Source: Nocardia crassostreae (GTDB taxonomy: Bacteria; Actinomycetota; Actinomycetes; Mycobacteriales; Mycobacteriaceae). Taken from it: DNA of 64,000 nucleotides. A model generated the notes under the pieces. The model worked only from the letters and a program-made list of their open reading frames with translations, did not search any database and had not been told where the DNA came from. Location: assembly GCF_001613405.1 (NCBI RefSeq), contig NZ_BDCH01000027.1, positions 1 through 64,000 of the forward strand, read 5' to 3'. Shown piece after piece: positions 40,679 to 48,860 of the stretch. How positions within the stretch are numbered: the stretch's first letter is position 1; every line of letters starts with the position of its first letter. The position numbers and the translations under genes are program-made.

Positions 40679-40866
40679 AAGTTCTTCCCTTCGAATCAGC
40701 GACCCGAGTCGGTCGCACATCGCAACAGTATCGGAACGGAATTATCTATTCTAAATCATTCTCGAGCGATCGCCACGTGCGAGGACGCAGCCCCCGGGTA
40801 GCCGCTCCTTTTCGGGATTGCGGTCGGATTTTTAGGGGTGGGCATAACAAAAAGGTTGGTTGGCCT

Positions 40867-40872
40867 TAAACT
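40867..40872 (+). promoter_or_regulatory. Candidate leaderless -10 for mntH transcript
   Basis: TAAACT fits TANNNT and lies six bases before GTG 40879, the spacing of leaderless actinobacterial transcripts. Just upstream is AAGGTTGGTTGGCCTT, an interrupted inverted repeat that could be a metal-regulator site but does not match the IdeR box well. Confidence 0.35.
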
Positions 40873-40878
40873 GCCGGT

Positions 40879-40905
40879 GTGAGTACTGATCTGGCTGAAC
40901 GGTGA
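40879..40905 (+). other. Eight-codon frame ending in TGA, in phase with mntH
   Basis: GTG 40879 starts VSTDLAER and hits TGA 40903-40905, then the same frame continues directly into mntH. Reading the TGA as CGA would give mntH a longer N-terminal tail. It is either a ninth-codon nonsense change or a short upstream ORF. Confidence 0.4.
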
Positions 40906-40908
40906 AGC

Positions 40909-42126
40909 GTGGTGCGGCGGGCGCGATCGGCCATGGTCTTGTTGGGGCCCGCCTTTGTCGCGGCGATCGCGTATGTGGATCCCGGCAATGTGGCTTCGAA
41001 TATCAGTGCGGGGGCGCAGTTCGGATACCTGCTGGTGTGGGTCATCGTGATGGCCAATGTGATGGCGGGGCTGGTGCAGTTCCTGTCGGCCAAGCTGGGT
41101 CTGGTGACCGGCATGTCGCTGCCGGAGGCGGTGCGGGACAAGGCGAGTCGGCGGGTGCGGTTGGCCTATTGGGGGCAGGCCGAGACCGTGGCCATGGCAA
41201 CGGATCTCGCGGAGGTGGTGGGTGGGGCGATCGCCCTGCAGCTGCTGTTCGGATTGCCGCTCGTCGTCGGCGGCATCATTACCGGCGTCGTTTCGCTGGG
41301 GCTGCTCGCCGTCCAGAATCGGCGGGGGCAGCAGCCGTTCGAACGGTTGATCACCGGGATGCTGGCCATTATCGCCATTGGATTCCTTGCCTCCGTGTTC
41401 ATTTCACCGCCGTCGGCGTCGGAGACCATCGGGGGACTGGTGCCGCGGTTCGACGGGACCGAGAGTGTGCTGTTGGCGGCGGCCATGATCGGGGCGACCG
41501 TTATGCCGCATGCGGTGTATCTGCACTCCGGGTTGGCGCGGGATCGGCACGGGAATCCGGAGGCCGGGCCCATTCGCGCACGGCTGCTTCGGATCACGCG
41601 CATGGATGTCGGCCTGGCCATGCTGCTCGCGGGCACGGTCAACCTCGCCATGTTGCTCATGGCGGCCAGTACGCTGCGCGGGCGGGAGGACGTCGATTCC
41701 ATCGAATCCGCCCATGCCGCAGTGCGAGACACGCTCGGTCCGGCCGCCGGGCTGCTGCTCGCGATCGGGCTGCTGGCCTCCGGGCTGGCGTCTACCTCGG
41801 TGGGCGCTTACGCCGGGGCGATGATCATGCAGGGTCTGTTGCGCCGCCACATTCCGCTGCTGCTGCGGCGGCTGGTCACTCTGATTCCCGCCCTCGCGAT
41901 TCTCGCGCTCGGCATCGATCCGACTCGGGCGCTGATCATTTCGCAGGTGGTGTTGTCGTTCGGCATCCCGTTCGCGCTCATTCCGCTGGTGCGGTTCACC
42001 AGTGATCGCGGACTGATGGGCGCGGATGTGAACCATCGCGTCACCACCGCGCTGGCCTGGCTGGTCGCGGCGATCATCACCGCGCTCAATATCGCGCTGA
42101 TCTATTTGACCATCACGGGAAGCTGA
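40909..42126 (+). CDS. mntH: NRAMP-family divalent metal (Mn2+/Fe2+) transporter
   Basis: Proton-coupled manganese importer of the NRAMP family in the cytoplasmic membrane. The protein (405 aa from GTG 40909) has about 11 hydrophobic segments. It keeps the metal-site motif DPGN in helix 1 (residues 24-27 of AYVDPGNVASN) and MPHAVYLHSG in helix 6, where Met/His line the substrate path. GTG 40909, GTG 40912 and ATG 40933 are possible starts and none has a strong ribosome binding site; the better initiation signal lies at GTG 40879, cut off by TGA 40903. It stands alone, divergent from the NmrA-like gene and followed by a terminator. Regulation by a manganese or iron repressor is likely for the family but I see no clear operator. 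Confidence 0.93.
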   Translation: MVRRARSAMVLLGPAFVAAIAYVDPGNVASNISAGAQFGYLLVWVIVMANVMAGLVQFLSAKLGLVTGMSLPEAVRDKASRRVRLAYWGQAETVAMATDLAEVVGGAIALQLLFGLPLVVGGIITGVVSLGLLAVQNRRGQQPFERLITGMLAIIAIGFLASVFISPPSASETIGGLVPRFDGTESVLLAAAMIGATVMPHAVYLHSGLARDRHGNPEAGPIRARLLRITRMDVGLAMLLAGTVNLAMLLMAASTLRGREDVDSIESAHAAVRDTLGPAAGLLLAIGLLASGLASTSVGAYAGAMIMQGLLRRHIPLLLRRLVTLIPALAILALGIDPTRALIISQVVLSFGIPFALIPLVRFTSDRGLMGADVNHRVTTALAWLVAAIITALNIALIYLTITGS

Positions 42127-42128
42127 GG

Positions 42129-42161
42129 GCGGTCCGGCCGCGTAGGGGGCGGCCGGACCGC
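42129..42161 (+). terminator. Bidirectional hairpin terminator
   Basis: A perfect 13-bp stem (GCGGTCCGGCCGC with GCGGCCGGACCGC) and a seven-base loop lie between the stop of mntH and the stop of the convergent crotonase gene. There is no long T run, as usual in high-GC actinobacteria. Confidence 0.7.
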
Positions 42162-42955
42162 TACTCGGTGAAGACCGCCTTGCACTTGCCGAGCATGGCG
42201 GCCACGCCCTCGGCGAAGTCGGCCGAGTCCAGCAGTTCGACCTGGCCGGTCTTCTCCTCGGCGAGGGCGGCATCGAGCGCGGCCAGGGCCGCGCCGTTCA
42301 GCGCCCGCTTGGTGAGCTCGAGGGCGCGGCGCGGGCCGTGCGCGAGCTTGTCCGCGGCGGCCTCGACCTTGGCGTCGAGCTCGGCAGCGGAGTAGACGCC
42401 GGTGATGAGACCGTGTGTCGCGGCCTCGGCGACCGGCAGCCGCTGGCCGAGCAGCGCCATTTCGGCGGCCAGCGGGCGTCCGGCCGCGGCGGCGACCAGG
42501 GCGGCCGCGCCACCGTCGGGCATGAGCCCGATATTGATGAAGGCCAGCAGCAGATAGGAGTCCCGCGCGGCATAGGTGAGATCCGCGGCCAGGACGACGG
42601 CCACGCCGATCCCGGCGGCCGCGCCCTTGATACGGGCGATGACCGGGAGCGGCGACTCCACAATGGCCTTGGTCATGGCATTGGCGGCATCCAGGATCAT
42701 GGCATTGGTAATGCCGCGCTCCGCGTACTCCGCCTCCGCCGACAGGTCCGCGCCGGTGCAGAAATCGCCGCCCTCGCCCGTCACCACGATGACCCGGACG
42801 GCCGGGTCGTCCGCGGCGGCCCGCACCGTATCGCCGAGCCCGAGCATCGTGTCGTAGCTGATGGCGTTCTTCCGCTTCGGATTGGTGATGGTGATGCGCA
42901 GCACCCGCCCGTCCAGCACCGCGGTGAACCCCGGGGTCGTAGCCGTTCCGGTCAT
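42161..42955 (-). CDS. Enoyl-CoA hydratase/isomerase (crotonase) family protein
   Basis: Crotonase-fold acyl-CoA enzyme, 264 aa. The oxyanion-hole segments are visible as GGDFCTGADLS and IKGAAAGIGVAV. By alignment from memory with rat crotonase, the glutamate of the AxEMxLxG segment is kept (AAEMALLG), but the other catalytic glutamate (PEI in hydratases) falls on a hydrophobic residue in AFINIGLMPDGGA. It is therefore probably an isomerase or another crotonase chemistry rather than a standard hydratase. It is transcribed divergently from the double-TetR gene across a 126-bp gap, the usual layout of a regulator and its fatty-acid or sterol catabolic target. The substrate is unknown. Confidence 0.88.
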   Translation of the reverse strand: MTGTATTPGFTAVLDGRVLRITITNPKRKNAISYDTMLGLGDTVRAAADDPAVRVIVVTGEGGDFCTGADLSAEAEYAERGITNAMILDAANAMTKAIVESPLPVIARIKGAAAGIGVAVVLAADLTYAARDSYLLLAFINIGLMPDGGAAALVAAAAGRPLAAEMALLGQRLPVAEAATHGLITGVYSAAELDAKVEAAADKLAHGPRRALELTKRALNGAALAALDAALAEEKTGQVELLDSADFAEGVAAMLGKCKAVFTE

Positions 42956-43081
42956 GACTGCTCCTGCCCCCGCGTGCCGTGAATTAGCCGCGCGATGTGT
43001 TCAGCTGTGCGAATTGTGGTTAACTTAGGATCACTCGTCCGGTACTGTCAACAGCCGGTGCCGTTGGAGAAGGAGAAGTGC

Positions 43082-44325
43082 ATGGTCGCCGATCGCAGCG
43101 AGGCAGGACTCGCTTCCGTGCGACCCGACGCCGATTCCGCCCCGCGGCGGCGGCCCAAGAATCGCAAGGCGCAAATCGTGGGCGTTGCCGCCCGTGCCTT
43201 CGCTGAGCGGGGCTATCACCCCGTCGGCGTGGACGAGATCGCCGCCGAGGTCGGCATTTCCGGGCCCGCGCTCTACCGGCACTTCACCAATAAGTACGCC
43301 CTGCTCGTTGCCGCCGCCGAAATGGGCGCCCAGCAGTTGCTGGATGCCGCCAAGGCCGCCGACGATCCGCGGCTCGAACCGGAACCGCGACTCACCGCGC
43401 TGATTCGCGGCATTGCCGAGCACACCATCGAGCGCCGCCGCGAGGGCGGACTGTATCGGTGGGAGCGACGGTATCTCGAGCGCGCGGATCGCGCTCGGAT
43501 CCGCGTCATATATATATAGATCTGCACGAGGCCTTCGAGGCGGCCGTCGCCCAGCTGTATCCCGACGCCCCGGCCGAGGACGTCAAACTGCGGGCCGCGG
43601 CCGTGCTCAGCGAGGTCGGCAGCATTACCGGCCACCGCACCGCCCTGTCCAATGCCCGACTGGTGAGCCTGCTCAACGACATCTGCTGGGACATCCTGCG
43701 CGCCGATCTGCCGCCCGCCGCGCCGCCGGTCACCGGGGACGGCATCGTGCGCGGACTGCCGGTCATCTCCAAGCGGGAACAGCTGCTCACCGAGGCCATT
43801 CGCATCTTCGGGCGGCAGGGGTACCACGAGGCCAGCATCGAGGAGATCGGCGCGGCCGCCGGAATCAATGCCTCCAGCGTGTACCGGTACTTCAGCAGTA
43901 AGTCCGATCTGCTCGCCGCCGCCTTCCACCGCACCGGGGAACGGGTCGCCATCGCCAATGCCGAGGCGCTGTCCGAGGCGACCAGCCGCCCCGATGCCGC
44001 CGTGCGCATTGCCGATCGGTTCGCGCGCATGACCTTCGCCATGCCCGAGATCCTGCCCGTGTACTTCGCGGAGTTCTCCAATCTGCCCGCCTCCGAACAG
44101 CATCGGCTGCGCTCGATCCAGCGGCAGAACGTGCTCGAATGGGCCAACCTGCTCGAAGGCGATCAGGTCGAGGCCCGGTTCCGGGTGCACGCCGCCATCG
44201 GGCAGGTCATCGATGTGGGGCGCCGCATTCGCTTCGACACCCGGCCGCAGAGCATGGCCCGCGTCGCCGCGCTCATGCACGCCGTGCTGCTGGGCGCCAA
44301 TCGCGAAGAGTCCCAGCCCGAATGA
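43082..44325 (+). pseudogene. Double-TetR regulator, frame broken in an (AT)5 repeat
   Basis: Two TetR-type DNA-binding domains in one polypeptide. The first helix-turn-helix (GVDEIAAEVGISGPALYRHF) is followed by a ligand-domain remnant; the second (SIEEIGAAAGINASSVYRYF) lies at the start of the 3' half and is followed by a full TetR C-terminal domain. ATG 43082 follows a strong ribosome binding site (GGAGAAGGAG, 43066-43075). The first frame ends at TAG 43517-43519, inside ATATATATATA. Dropping two bases lets it read on into IDLHEAFEAAVAQLY and to the stop at 44325, giving about 414 residues. It is divergent from the crotonase gene and probably its repressor. It may be phase-variable, a pseudogene, or a sequencing artefact. 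Confidence 0.75.
43508..43518 (+). repeat. (AT)5 dinucleotide repeat causing a frameshift
   Basis: Eleven bases of alternating A and T interrupt an otherwise very GC-rich coding region. One AT unit fewer puts both halves of the double-TetR gene in one frame; the stop TAG lies at the 3' edge of the repeat. Confidence 0.85.
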
Positions 44326-44447
44326 TCCGCCTCCGGTGTGACCGGGGAGACAACCCCTACCGTGCGGTGGACGGTCGCGGGATCGGATAGATTCGGCAAC
44401 CGTCCCGCATGGGGTGCAATGCAAAAGGGTCACAAGGGGGATGGTCG

Positions 44448-46037
44448 ATGCGTTCACACACAACCGCCGTGCTCGGTGCGCTGGTCACGGGGGTACTGGT
44501 CGCGGCGGGCTGCTCGACCGTGCCGGGCCATCCGGTCGCCGCGCAGAACAAGCTGCCCTTCTACTCCGCCGTGCTGGATCTGATGACGCAATCGGTGGTG
44601 CAGTGCACCGGAACCGATGGTGCGGGCGGGAATTGGGATATGCGCGCCACGTCGGGCGGCGAGACGCTCGGGAAGGTGAACGAAGCCGGACAGCAGACCG
44701 AGGTGCTGACCCTGGGGGACAAGACCTACGTCAAACCGCCGGAGAACCTGCTCAAGTCGAATCTGCCTGCGGGGGTGGAGGCTTCGTCGGTGACGGGGCG
44801 CTGGGTCACCGGGAATCCGGACCTCGCCGCCGCGCTGCCCGCCGTAACCCTGAAACCGCACGACCTGGCCGCCGCGCTCATGAACGCATTGCGGCAGACC
44901 GCCGACTTCCCCCGTGACGGCGACCCGAATGCGCGGGTGCGCATCGGCGCCGAGGATGCCATCCGGGTCGAGACCCCCGCCGGTGTGCTGGCCGTGACGG
45001 AGAAGGCCCCCTATCGCATCCTGCAATTGGAGCCGACACCGGAGTCCGCCACCTGGACCGGCGACAGCGAGATCGGTGCGCGGCTACCGGATTCCGGCAC
45101 CATCCTGTTCGTGATGCCGACCGCCGCCGACCGCGATCGCGCCTACGACGATCTGGTCGCCGCCACCCAGCAGCTGCACAACGCGCTCAATGTCGGCGTC
45201 GAATTCGACTTCGACCGCTCCGGCAATATCAACTGCACCGATGCCGCGTGCACGGTCACGGTGAATGTCACCAGCTCGGCCACCGCGACCAATGGCGCCG
45301 CCGTGACGGGCAGCGTCGCCGCCACCATGCAGGCGGCGGTCACCGTCGACGGGCAACCCGCGGCGGGTTGCAGTGCGGCCCAGACCCTTCCGCTCAATGG
45401 CAGCGGCGTGCTCAGCTGCGTCGATGCCAGCGTCGCGCCCATTGTCGCCGGGATCAAGGCGCGCAAGCAGGCCGAAGCCGATGCGCAGGGCCGGGATGTG
45501 ACGATCACCTACAGCATTCCCTACAGCGCCAGTGTGCAGGTGCAGGCGCTGGCCACCGCGCAGGCCGAGATCGACAAGGCCGTCGGCGGCCTCCGCAATC
45601 AGCAGAACGCGCTCCGGAACCAGCCGTCCTACAAGCAGATTCCGTACAACAGCGATGAGCTGAGCCGCGCGGCCTATCAGGCGCGGGCCGCCGCGGCCGC
45701 CGACAATGCCAAGAATGTCGCGGTCGCGCGCGTGCCGAGCTGGAACGATCCCAAGACCGGTCCGCTGGTCATCGGAATCAGCACCGGTTCCGGCAGCAAT
45801 GCCGAACAGGAGATCGCCAAGCAGCTGATCGAGCGGGGCTTCACCCCCGAGCAGATCACGGAGTTCTACAGCGAGCGGCAGCCCTGCACCACCTGCGGCC
45901 CGATGCTGGAACAGCAGCTGGGATCGACCGTGCCGGTGGGCTATTCGATCCCGTGGACCGACGACACCCGGACCGCCGACGCCGCCGCAGCGGTACTGGC
46001 GCTGCTCATCGAGCAAGGGGGCGGCGCGGCGAAGTAG
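44448..46037 (+). CDS. Lipoprotein with C-terminal deaminase-like (toxin-type) domain
   Basis: Predicted exported lipoprotein, 529 aa. ATG 44448 is chosen because AAGGGGG (44434-44440) precedes it; the lipobox LVAAGC is at about residues 16-21. Residues 35-230 resemble the LppX/LprG class of lipoprotein domains. A Cys-rich middle region follows (CTDAACTVTVNV, GCSAAQTL). The last ~130 residues look like a nucleic-acid or nucleotide deaminase of the polymorphic-toxin kind: IPYNSDELSRAAYQAR, a strand (TGPLVIGIST), then NAE (450-452), and PCTTC with Cys480 and Cys483, ending VGYSIPW. The E-to-PCxxC spacing (28 residues) fits the zinc site, but the usual His is Asn here, so activity is uncertain. 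No immunity gene is obvious; the next gene is convergent. Confidence 0.7.
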   Translation: MRSHTTAVLGALVTGVLVAAGCSTVPGHPVAAQNKLPFYSAVLDLMTQSVVQCTGTDGAGGNWDMRATSGGETLGKVNEAGQQTEVLTLGDKTYVKPPENLLKSNLPAGVEASSVTGRWVTGNPDLAAALPAVTLKPHDLAAALMNALRQTADFPRDGDPNARVRIGAEDAIRVETPAGVLAVTEKAPYRILQLEPTPESATWTGDSEIGARLPDSGTILFVMPTAADRDRAYDDLVAATQQLHNALNVGVEFDFDRSGNINCTDAACTVTVNVTSSATATNGAAVTGSVAATMQAAVTVDGQPAAGCSAAQTLPLNGSGVLSCVDASVAPIVAGIKARKQAEADAQGRDVTITYSIPYSASVQVQALATAQAEIDKAVGGLRNQQNALRNQPSYKQIPYNSDELSRAAYQARAAAAADNAKNVAVARVPSWNDPKTGPLVIGISTGSGSNAEQEIAKQLIERGFTPEQITEFYSERQPCTTCGPMLEQQLGSTVPVGYSIPWTDDTRTADAAAAVLALLIEQGGGAAK

Positions 46038-46043
46038 CCGCGC

Positions 46044-47549
46044 TCAGACCCGGTGCCGGAAGCGGAACAGGGCCCGGGCCATGCGCAGCCGCCGCGGCTG
46101 ATGGTCGAAGGTGCCCAGTCCGGCCGGGTCCCGGCGCTTCTCGGTAATGGTCTGGGCGCGGGCGAATTCGCGCAGCGTATCGGCATTGCGAATGCGGCCG
46201 GGACCGTTCACACCGAACACCGGCGCGGCATTGACGGTGACCAGATCGGTGCGCAGCCGGACCGCGAACTCCGGCACGCTGCGCACATCACGGGTGAAAA
46301 CCGCTACCGGCGAGGGTCTTTCGCGGGCATTGACGCGGTCGACGGCCTCGTCCATGGAGGCCACCCGGTTCACCACCAGCACCGGGCCGACCGCCTCGCC
46401 GGTGGCGGCGAGGCTGACCTCCGGGACCTCGGTGAGCACGATGGGTTCGATATAGGGCTCGCGCAGCGATTCCAGGCTGCCGACCACCGAACGACCACCG
46501 CGGGTGAGCGCATCGCGGACCTGACGGCGGACGGCGTCGATATGGGACTCGATCACCATGGGGCCGTAGGAGGCCCGGCGGTCCGCGCCGGGCCGCAACC
46601 GCCGGGCCTGATCGACGACCAGTTCCAGGAACGGCTCGTAGACGGATTCGGCCACATAGACGCTCCGGATTCCGGCCGGATGCTGACCGGAGTTGGCCAT
46701 GGCGCCGTATACCGCCGCCGCGGCGGCGGTATCGAGGCGGGTATCGACCTGGACGACCATGGATCCGCGGCCGCTCTCCTCGATGGTCAGCGGTGTGGCC
46801 GATTGCGCGCACAGCGTCCGCACCTCGCGCGCCCCGGCGGCGGAGCCGGTGTAGGCGATCTTGTCCAGCCGGGCCCGGCAGAGCGCCGCGGCGGTCCCGC
46901 TGTCACCGGTGACCACTCGCAGCACAGGCTGATTCGGGGCCAGACGGGTCCAGGTTTCGGCGAGCCAGGCGCCGACGCCCGGGGTGAGCTCACTGGGTTT
47001 GAAGACCACCGCATTGCCCGCGCCCATGGCGGCGGCGATCGAATTCATCGGCGTGAGAACCGGATTGTGCCAGGGCCCGAGGACGCCCACCACGCCCAGC
47101 GGCAGATGGCCCACCGTGCCCGGCCGGTCCAGGCGCAAACCGGTGGCGGCGCGGGTGGAGCGGCTCAGGGTCCGCTCGGCGTGGCGCGCGACCCAATCCA
47201 GATGCTCGACCGCGAGGGTCACCTCGATGGCGGCGTCCATGCGCGGCTTACCGGTTTCGCTGCTGACCAGCTCCACCAGTTCGCGGGTGCCGCGGGCAAT
47301 GGTGCGCTTCCAGTCCAGCAGCCAGCGTTTGCGCTTGGCGAATCCGATTGCCGCCCACCATTGTCCGGCGGTTCTGGCGGCGCGCACACTGCGGGTCACC
47401 TCGCCGCCGCCCATGAGGGCGAAATCGCCGACGACCTCCCCGGTGCGCGGATCGAACGAGGTCAGCACCTTGGCCCGGCCGGTGTTGGTGCGTCCCGTGG
47501 AGCGCGGCCCGGCAGGCTCTGATGCTCGCGACTGCGCGGACTCGGCCAT
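46044..47549 (-). CDS. Aldehyde dehydrogenase-fold protein lacking catalytic Cys
   Basis: A 501-aa member of the NAD(P)-dependent aldehyde dehydrogenase superfamily, closest in look to succinate-semialdehyde dehydrogenases (GVVGVLGPWHNPVLTP, VVFKPSELTP, IAYTGSAAGARE, TIEESG). The catalytic cysteine normally found in NxGQxC is proline here: NSGQHPAG, Pro291. The conserved Asn of PWN is His161. Without the nucleophile it should not oxidise aldehydes by the normal mechanism. The Rossmann and glutamate regions are otherwise well kept, suggesting a selected pseudoenzyme rather than a random wreck; a changed chemistry is the alternative. It is convergent with the lipoprotein gene (six-base gap) and divergent from the ABC exporter operon. 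Confidence 0.85.
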   Translation of the reverse strand: MAESAQSRASEPAGPRSTGRTNTGRAKVLTSFDPRTGEVVGDFALMGGGEVTRSVRAARTAGQWWAAIGFAKRKRWLLDWKRTIARGTRELVELVSSETGKPRMDAAIEVTLAVEHLDWVARHAERTLSRSTRAATGLRLDRPGTVGHLPLGVVGVLGPWHNPVLTPMNSIAAAMGAGNAVVFKPSELTPGVGAWLAETWTRLAPNQPVLRVVTGDSGTAAALCRARLDKIAYTGSAAGAREVRTLCAQSATPLTIEESGRGSMVVQVDTRLDTAAAAAVYGAMANSGQHPAGIRSVYVAESVYEPFLELVVDQARRLRPGADRRASYGPMVIESHIDAVRRQVRDALTRGGRSVVGSLESLREPYIEPIVLTEVPEVSLAATGEAVGPVLVVNRVASMDEAVDRVNARERPSPVAVFTRDVRSVPEFAVRLRTDLVTVNAAPVFGVNGPGRIRNADTLREFARAQTITEKRRDPAGLGTFDHQPRRLRMARALFRFRHRV

Positions 47550-47855
47550 GGTTACCCTCTCGTGGCCAGCTGAATATCTCCCCGTGAGGCCAGACTATGG
47601 TTCGAGGCGCAGATGCGACAAGGTAGCGAAGTCCCCGCGTACCGGGCGGTCTGCGCCGCGAACAGCAGCTATGCGTGAACCCGTCGGTTTGTGACCAAGG
47701 ACACGTTTTCCCGAGGCCCGCTTCTGATCAGAAACGGCCCCGAACCAGTTGCGCCGGTAACATCAGCCGCGGCGGAGCGGATCATCCCCGAAGGGATGTG
47801 GGGACCTGCCGAACGGGGTGACTCGATTGCCCGCCCAGCCGATAGTGGAGAGTTG
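47550..47855. promoter_or_regulatory. Divergent intergenic region with TTCTGATCAGAA palindrome
   Basis: About 300 bp between the aldehyde dehydrogenase-like gene and the exporter operon. The perfect 12-bp palindrome TTCTGATCAGAA (47722-47733) could be an operator. The frame of the ATPase is open back to GTG 47691, but that part has no conserved sequence and I treat it as untranslated. No clear -35/-10 pair was found. Confidence 0.35.
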
Positions 47856-48860
47856 ATGCCCAGCGTGGACAAACCGGATTCGCAACCGGCCGACACCCAG
47901 CACACGGGAAGCGAACCGGCGGTATATGTCGAAGACGTTCGCAAGTCCTTCGGCGATGTGCACGCGCTGCAGGGCATCAGCTTCACCGCCGACCGCGGGC
48001 GCGTGCTCGGCATCCTCGGACCCAATGGCGCGGGCAAGACCACCACGGTCAAGATTCTGTCGACCCTGCTGCGGCCGGACTCCGGCATCGCGCGGATCGC
48101 CGGGCACGATGTGCGCAAGGATCCCGCCGCGGTGCGGCGGTCGATCATGATGACCGGGCAGTACGCGGCCCTCGACGAGAACCTCTCCGGGCGCGAGAAC
48201 CTGGAACTGTTCGGGCGGCTCATGGGCCTGGGACGCAAGGACGCCCGGCAGCGGGCCGACACCCTGCTCGAGGAGTTCGATCTCACCGGTGCGGGTCGGC
48301 GGGCGGTCCGGCACTACTCCGGCGGTATGCGGCGGCGCGTCGATATCGCGTGCGGACTGGTCGTCCGGCCCGAGGTGGTCTTCCTCGACGAGCCGACCAC
48401 CGGTCTGGACCCGCGCAGCCGCCAGGGCGTATGGGATCTGGTCACCGCGCTCAAGAATCAGGGCATCACCGTCCTGCTGACCACGCAGTACCTCGAAGAG
48501 GCCGATGTGCTCAGCGACAACATCATCGTCATCGACAAGGGCACCGTCATCGCCGAGGGCACCGCGGACGCCCTCAAAGAGAAGACCGGCGGCAGCTACT
48601 GCGAGATCGTGCCGCTGGATCCGACGCACCTGAGCCAGGTCGCCGACGCGCTGGGTGATCTGGTGCCCGCCGCCGTGCTCGCGGAAATCGCTGGCAACGA
48701 CCGGATTTCGATTCCGGCGCCGGAGGGCGCGGCCACCCTGTCCGAGGCGCTGCGGCGGCTCGACGGCGCGGGCGTGCAACTCGCCGATATCGGGCTGCGG
48801 CGGCCCTCGCTCGACGATGTGTTCCTCTCGCTCACCGGACACTCCGGGGGTAAGGAATGA
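47856..48860 (+). CDS. ABC exporter ATPase, DrrA family
   Basis: Cytoplasmic ATP-binding subunit of a three-gene ABC exporter of the daunorubicin-resistance type. From ATG 47856 (GGAGAG just upstream) it is 334 aa. It has Walker A GPNGAGKTT, Q-loop TGQYAA, signature YSGGMRRR, Walker B VVFLDEPTTGLDP and H-loop TTQYLEEAD. The C-terminal DrrA domain (KEKTGGSYCEIVPLD onward) ends in RPSLDDVFLSLTG, typical of the family. Its stop overlaps the start of the first permease (ATGA). Related systems export glycolipids, lipopeptides or antibiotics; a role in exporting the NRPS product is possible, but the operon is about 9 kb away. Confidence 0.93.
   Translation: MPSVDKPDSQPADTQHTGSEPAVYVEDVRKSFGDVHALQGISFTADRGRVLGILGPNGAGKTTTVKILSTLLRPDSGIARIAGHDVRKDPAAVRRSIMMTGQYAALDENLSGRENLELFGRLMGLGRKDARQRADTLLEEFDLTGAGRRAVRHYSGGMRRRVDIACGLVVRPEVVFLDEPTTGLDPRSRQGVWDLVTALKNQGITVLLTTQYLEEADVLSDNIIVIDKGTVIAEGTADALKEKTGGSYCEIVPLDPTHLSQVADALGDLVPAAVLAEIAGNDRISIPAPEGAATLSEALRRLDGAGVQLADIGLRRPSLDDVFLSLTGHSGGKE

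Noticed and set aside
40840..40878. IdeR/iron box upstream of mntH
   Set aside because: Only about half of the 19-base consensus matches; not better than chance in this AT-richer gap.
47691..47855. N-terminal extension of the DrrA-like ATPase
   Set aside because: Open frame but no homology-like content; ATG 47856 with GGAGAG is the better start.
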